64,000 bases of DNA from positions 496,001 to 560,000 of the forward strand of contig JAGFMI010000017.1 of assembly GCA_021030905.1 (NCBI GenBank), read 5' to 3'. The translations under genes were made by a program, and so were the position numbers. Every line of letters begins with the position of its first letter. The stretch's first letter is position 1. This document shows positions 58,750 through 64,000 of this stretch, one piece after another. Source of the DNA: Pyrenula massariospora. Its lineage: Eukaryota > Ascomycota > Eurotiomycetes > Pyrenulales > Pyrenulaceae. The notes under the pieces are model-generated. The model made no database searches and had not been told where the DNA came from. It was given only the letters and a program-made list of their open reading frames with translations.

Positions 58750-61700
58750 GTGGAGGGTGGGCGGTTGGTCGGTCGGTCGGACGTTGGGCGTTGGTAGGAA
58801 TGGCTCTGATAAATTTGATATTTGCTCTCAAGGATACCGTATGCTACCTATGCAAGCGGATGGGATGGTCGGTTGTTGGGGTGACAAAGTTAACAGCGGG
58901 TGAAGTGTTTATGTTGATTATTGTGAGGTTAGTAACCGAGGAAAGCACGATTCATAGATGAGGACCTTCCCAGATAGACCTTTTAGTCTAGGAAGCGAGC
59001 CGAGCCTCGCAGGTGATGAGGTAAGCGAATTAAATTTGTCTTCTCTCACGGCAATTTGAAATCACCATGGTTATCATCATTGTCACTTTGTTCTAGATAG
59101 AGAAGATCGGAAGGATCAAGGTGGAGGTGAACATTCGTCGTTTAGCGGTGTAGTGTAGCGGAGTGGAACGGATATTTGCATACCGCTAAGGGGGTAAAAA
59201 TAAAGCCTCGGCGGCTTTCACTCGCAAACATGCGCTCAGGTGTTCACTGTGGAGCCCAGGTTTCATTTTCACCCCCTAACCGCTTCGCTGTCAGTTTACT
59301 AAGTGAGTGTACGTTAAATTTAACAACCAATGGATCTCTTTCGACAAATAGATAGATGGAAAGTGGAGAAATGTTTCAATTTTGGAGGAATGGGTGGATG
59401 ATGTGTGATAAGATAAGAGCGAGGGAAGGGAAAGATACATGTGGTGGCTAGATTTCTGGTAAAGGGACGCTAGATTGTGCGCAGAAATTTGTCGCTGTGG
59501 ATTGGGTGCATCTGCTTTAGTCTTTGGACTCAAAATTGGAATTTGCGTCCGACACCAAGTTTCGTTCAGTCTAGACGCGAAGGCAAGGCGGACGCGCGCA
59601 GATTCGTCAGCGCCGAGCAGGATAGGGTGGATGCGGTTGTTATGGTTGGACCGAGATAGAGATGTTGAATAGTACCGGTATCGAATCGTGTGGTATATGG
59701 GAGGGTGGCTGGCTGTCATTGCTGTTGGCGCTGTTGGCACGCACTATACTTCTGGCATCTTTGATCCAAATTTTCACGCCGATAGGGGTACTTACATCCC
59801 GAGCATGTCCTGGTAAGATATGAGCAAACTCTGCGGTCTTTTTATGCGAGCAGATTTTGACAGATTTGCCGCTACTAGGTCGCCGACCACCTGTTGACAT
59901 CAGAAGCAGGAACTGGGGGTTGGATATAAAATTTTAATGCCCTATAATCTGTTAGCTAGTTAATACAAAAAAAAGAAATTAATGGAATATACCTATCATA
60001 CGCTAGAGGCCAGCCGTCAAACAGCCCAGTGCGGTCCATCCGGCTGAAAGGGTCGCACAGCTGACGACCAACTTCCGACGGATGATTCAGCGACCAGCCT
60101 TTGTTTATCTTCTATCCTCTTAAAAAACAGCAAACGTCAGCATCGTCCCAAAATCAGCGGGTCGGCTGCGGAGCTCATCGAATTCCGCGACCGGGCAGGG
60201 AACACAGAGTATCGGCCGCATTGGACTACCGTGCTCTGCGTGGAGATTCTGTGATTAAATTTCGAGCTTGTGGGTGCAGGGATCGTTTGAGATAACTTTG
60301 CCGGACTCTTCATCTTCGAGGTGCGATAAAAAGACGCCACTGTATGCAAGAGCGTTGGCCATGGTCCCGAATTTCACTCCCGGCAGCTCGACGCCGCGAT
60401 AGCGCTGCTCTATGAAAGTCTTGCATGTCATAATGATGTAGATTTTCTACTGTTGTAGCTGGTAAGACTGACTCGACTGGTCGATACAATGTCGAGGACC
60501 CAAGTGACCAAGCGCGACGCGGTGTACAGATCAGTAGAACAAGTGAGTTCTAGCATATATGGAGGATGTTTGTTTCGGTTCGGAAGTTCTGATCTCGTTA
60601 GATCAAGGACTCTACGTGAAAGCTATAGATGTGTAGGGAACGAGCGACCTGAGAAATTGAACGGCGCTGCTGCGATTTTAGTGCCTCGTCCAAATCTACT
60701 CGCCAGACAGCTGCTGCACAATCACAAAATTATAGCACAAGAGAGAAATGTTTAGGGAGAAAACAAGTTGCCCATTATCCTGATTATCGATATTGTCTAT
60801 CTGCCTGCGTGTTGCCTCTTGCAATGGCCTTCGAGTCGCCAGGCAACGAAAACTCGCTCTCTCCCAAAAGAAAAAAAAGAGCAAACACCATCTCGGCAAG
60901 GGAGTGATCGATTCCCCGCGAGGACGATGTCCGCGTTAATCCCCACGTCCCTTCTCCCCATCCCTGCAAGTATATAGCAAGGGCCCAGCATCTCTTCCCC
61001 ACTCCACACACCCAGCCCAGTAGCTGCTCAGCAACCCACACAAAAAAGTGTGGGAGCGGCGCGGTCGGACTGAACATATGGAAGTTCGGAGAAAGGGCCA
61101 CATGCTGCCTGCAGGGTTGGGGTATGGGGGACGTGCTTCTTCACCTGTCCTGACATTATAAGAACAAAGTAATGTGTTGTGTGCTGCGATAGCTTGTTCC
61201 CCGGATTTCAATCCCATCCACGCTATGCTTGTAAAACTGACAAACGAAACCGTCATGTAGATTAGGTAGTCCGGACACAAAATCCGGGATTGTGAAACCA
61301 CGAAAGCTGAGAAGAATAGCTCGACACCGACAAGCTCTCAACCATCCGACATTCGTCAGAGGGGACAACTTGCATGTCTTCGAGAAAAAGAATCCAACCG
61401 ACACGCTTAGCTCGCTGAAAAGAGATCGAGCGAGGCGATATCCGTTCCACTCCATCACGCAACTCCGTGTCTCTGCCGCACTGTGAATAAGGGGCGGAGG
61501 CGCGAAGAAGGGGCAGGGAAGGAACTTTGTTTATTGGACCGCGGGGCGTATACCGTAGCTAGGAGAAGGAGGGAGGAGGCAGCGAGAGGCGCTGATCGGT
61601 TTGCTTGTTCGTGTATGTGATCGATTGCTCGTTCTCGCCTGAATCATTTTTTCGTGCCCATTGTCTCCATCCCATTGTTCATCTTAAGCCAAGGAAAACT

Positions 61701-61978
61701 CACACCAGCGTCCAACCCATTACACACTCTCCAGTGCACACCCAGCGACCCGCGCTCTTACGCACTGAATCCAAATTGTTCACTTTTCGAAATCTTCACT
61801 CTTGAAAATGTCCTCTAAACGAATGCAACACGTCATCGTCATATAAGCTCAGATCTCACTTCACAGTGCCAATTCTCGAAACCAGAAAAGAAACAACATC
61901 ATAAGATTCTCATTTCACAAAATTCTTCATGATCCTCTCCCTACTTCGCAGAGTAGAAGACCGAACTTTCGGTTCAAA
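58750..61978. other. Gene-free region of 3.2 kb upstream of the PRM1 3' end
   Basis: No coding gene is supported. Frames under 150 codons on both strands lack motifs, including one of 149 codons at 59740-59291. The stretch contains one clear inverted repeat (annotated separately). It could carry a non-coding transcript or fast-evolving genes that I cannot recognise. Confidence 0.4.
59181..59284. repeat. Imperfect inverted repeat (hairpin), about 24-base arms
   Basis: The left arm from 59181 includes CTAAGGGGGTAAAAATAAAG. The right arm at 59261-59284 includes TTTCATTTTCACCCCC and TAACCGCT. They pair over roughly 24 positions, with about six mismatches or wobbles, around a 50-60 base loop. Just left of it is TAGCGGTGTAGTGTAGCGG. 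It could be a structured RNA or a remnant of a small inverted-repeat element. Confidence 0.5.
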
Positions 61979-64000
61979 TCAATACTTTTCACTGGTCCAC
62001 ATCTCCCCATGATGAGAGGCTCTCGGTCTCCCACCCGTGGTCGCTTCCCTCCTCAACCCGTCTTCGTAATTACGTTCTCCGCCCATTCCAAACCCCAAGT
62101 TCTTCTCTTGGTAGTCATTCTCACCCCCGACACCGCCAATCCGGCTAACCGGAAACTCCCTGCTCGGCGTGTACTTCGGCGCAGGGCTGTCCGGCCGCGG
62201 CGATGGTGCCCTCACGTGCCCGAGAGGGATATCGTCAAATCCACTCCGGTCGTCGACGTGGTAGATCCCACCGCGTGGAACACTCTGCGTGTGCGTGGTA
62301 ATATGGTACGCATCTGTGGTCCCACCTTCGCCACGTGTCTTATCTCGCCCGAACCACAGGGTCAAGGCGCGGATGATGGCGATCAGAACGATGAGCAGAT
62401 ACAGGCAGATGATGACGGTGGAAATGAGGGCCTCCTGGCGGATGCCCTTCTTGATGCCGTCTGCGAGGGAGTTGACGGTACTGGTGACCTCGTCGGTGGT
62501 AGAGGATCCTGGGGAGGCGAGGAAGGAGGATGCAGAGCCAGACTTGGCTTTTGCGGAACCGGCGGTGCTGTCGTCTTTGTTATCGTCGGCCAGCGCGGCC
62601 ATGGCACCCAGGCTGAAAGTGTCGTTCTGGAGCATGGGAAAGTCGATGTGCGCGTGGTCGCTGATCCAGGTAAGGCCCTTTTGGATGCCGACGATTTTGA
62701 GGGTGATGAGACAGTTGAGGACTTCGGTGATGGGGTCGTAGAGGATGGTGCCGCCAAAAGTCTCGTTAAGGACGTGGGTCATCTCGTTCACAAAGGTGTT
62801 GAGAGTGTCGTTGATGGCGCCAGTAGAGATGTTGACCCAACCAAGCATTTTGTCGTTAATGTCAAAGTTGGTCTGGTTGATGGCGTGGTTGGTGCCGACG
62901 GCCCACTGTTCGCTGGCATTGTTGAGCGAGTTGACGACCTTGCCGGCGAAGTCGCCCACTTGATTAGTCAGGGCGGGGACTTCTTTTTGAACGCTCTTCA
63001 AGAGAATATATTGGCAGAAGCAGGAGAAGAGGCCAGCGAGTCCAAGTGATAGGAGGAAGAGGGCCGGGGTTGAAGTCGCGTAGGCGGTGACCCATCGGAT
63101 GAGAACTTGACGACGTGTGGATCCGACCTTAGAGGCAGCCTTAATGCCCGCAGTAGCCGTGTAGGGACGACTGACAATGTAGACAACATCCATCGGATCG
63201 TGAGCTTCGCTTCGAACGAGCTGTGCGCGTTCTTGCATCGTTCTCCATCGTTTGATTTCGCGCCAGGCCATGGGAATGCAGACCAGGATTGCGGCGATGC
63301 AGATAACGATGATAAATATTTGACGTAGCTTGTATGCGAGCTCGAGGATTTTGTCGAAGAAAGAATTGATGCTGTTGTCGTCGCTGCAGAAAGTCAATTT
63401 TTCCTTTTGGGGGACGGGAAATAGGCTGCGGTTGAACTCGTAAGTGTGCATGCTATCATTGACGAGGCCCTTGAGTTTCTCGAAAGGAAAGCGGATAGCA
63501 GTATTTGTAAGATTGTTGACCTGAGCGAAAGTAGGGATAGAGTTGTTAAGCTTGTCAAGGCCTTCGTTAAGGTTGCTGGGGAGAGCGAGATCATGTAAAG
63601 CAGTCATTTGCTTGTTGAGATCCAGTGAGGGAGGCTTGATGCTGTGTCCAGTGACGGCTGTGAGACCCGAGTTGAGTCCACCCAGGAACTTGTTCCAGTC
63701 ATTTTCAAAAGTGTTGACAACCTTGCCCATGTCATCCCCAATACCCTGGATGGTCTTGTTGAGAAATGACTCGGCGTCTTTGATGACTGAGAGGGCAACG
63801 TGCAAGCTTCCGCTTACAGCCAATGTGATCAGGCAGAGATAGGTTGATGTCATCATGTTGATCACAAAGACGACGAGTTCTTCAACACCGGTCATGGACA
63901 TGAGAGCCATTTCATGGAGACCATTAACGGCTTTCTCCACCCCAGTGGCGGTGAGCTCGTTCACGCCTTTGGACATGTAATGAGGCATCGACGCCATGGC
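61979..64000 (-). CDS. PRM1: Plasma membrane fusion protein Prm1 (partial, N-terminus beyond window)
   Basis: Prm1 is a multi-spanning membrane protein that acts in plasma-membrane fusion during mating, and in hyphal fusion in filamentous fungi. The 673 codons present run off the right edge, so roughly the first 80 residues with the first membrane helix should lie beyond it. Hydrophobic segments are seen at VVFVINMMTSTYLCLITLAVSG, IFIIVICIAAILVCIPMAW, ALFLLSLGLAGLFSCFCQYILL and ISTVIICLYLLIVLIAIIRAL. Long extracellular stretches between them carry N-glycosylation sites (NLT, NDS, NRS, NAS, NET), as expected for Prm1. The C-terminal tail of about 120 residues is polar and glycine-rich. A stop ends the frame at 61979. 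No intron is seen within this part. Confidence 0.88.
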   Translation of the reverse strand, partial: AMASMPHYMSKGVNELTATGVEKAVNGLHEMALMSMTGVEELVVFVINMMTSTYLCLITLAVSGSLHVALSVIKDAESFLNKTIQGIGDDMGKVVNTFENDWNKFLGGLNSGLTAVTGHSIKPPSLDLNKQMTALHDLALPSNLNEGLDKLNNSIPTFAQVNNLTNTAIRFPFEKLKGLVNDSMHTYEFNRSLFPVPQKEKLTFCSDDNSINSFFDKILELAYKLRQIFIIVICIAAILVCIPMAWREIKRWRTMQERAQLVRSEAHDPMDVVYIVSRPYTATAGIKAASKVGSTRRQVLIRWVTAYATSTPALFLLSLGLAGLFSCFCQYILLKSVQKEVPALTNQVGDFAGKVVNSLNNASEQWAVGTNHAINQTNFDINDKMLGWVNISTGAINDTLNTFVNEMTHVLNETFGGTILYDPITEVLNCLITLKIVGIQKGLTWISDHAHIDFPMLQNDTFSLGAMAALADDNKDDSTAGSAKAKSGSASSFLASPGSSTTDEVTSTVNSLADGIKKGIRQEALISTVIICLYLLIVLIAIIRALTLWFGRDKTRGEGGTTDAYHITTHTQSVPRGGIYHVDDRSGFDDIPLGHVRAPSPRPDSPAPKYTPSREFPVSRIGGVGGENDYQEKNLGFGMGGERNYEDGLRREATTGGRPRASHHGEMWTSEKY

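Noticed and set aside
61979-63049. Plus-strand frame of 346 codons over 62.0-63.05 kb
   Set aside because: It is antisense to PRM1, which shows clear membrane helices and a family match. The antisense frame has no motif.

Overview
The window is nuclear DNA of a filamentous ascomycete (Pezizomycotina). Most genes carry several short GT-AG introns of about 45-70 bases. The families present (Pth11/SAT4-type membrane proteins, a HET-domain relic, a highly reducing polyketide synthase, many P450s, Prm1 and Hfm1/Mer3) are typical of that group. I worked out exon structures by hand from splice signals, reading-frame continuity and recalled family motifs. Nothing was checked by a database search.

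Layout. 1.9-6.8 kb: the meiotic helicase HFM1/MER3 (+). 7.7-8.3 kb: a small unrecognised gene (-). 8.7-10.6 kb: a P450 (+). 11.4-12.9 kb: a Pth11-like membrane protein (+). 13.9-17.4 kb: cytosolic leucyl-tRNA synthetase (-). 17.9-19.5 kb: a decayed zone with a HET-domain relic, an intron-containing tRNA-Arg(CCT) and an N-terminal relic of a flavin monooxygenase. 19.9-28.7 kb: a catabolic-looking block with a luciferase-like FMN monooxygenase, an allantoate-permease-type transporter, a proline iminopeptidase-like hydrolase and a hormone-sensitive-lipase-type esterase that carries a frameshift. 30.6-31.9 kb: a delta-12-type fatty acid desaturase (-). 33.1-34.4 kb: a second Pth11-like protein (+).

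36.2-56.9 kb is a secondary-metabolite gene cluster. It holds a 14-helix MFS exporter, a P450, a 2390-residue highly reducing polyketide synthase (KS-AT-DH-degenerate MT-ER-KR-ACP), two short-chain dehydrogenases, a cupin protein and a second P450 paralogous to the first. HR-PKS plus several SDRs plus a cupin is the core of known salicylaldehyde clusters (sordarial, flavoglaucin and virensol types). The best guess is therefore an alkyl salicylaldehyde or salicyl-alcohol polyketide, oxidised by the two P450s and exported by the MFS protein. No transcription factor, FAD oxidase or prenyltransferase is visible inside the cluster.

57-64 kb: a C-rich repeat stretch, an F-box-like relic (-), a long gene-free region with one notable hairpin, and the C-terminal part of the plasma-membrane fusion protein PRM1 (-), which runs off the right edge.
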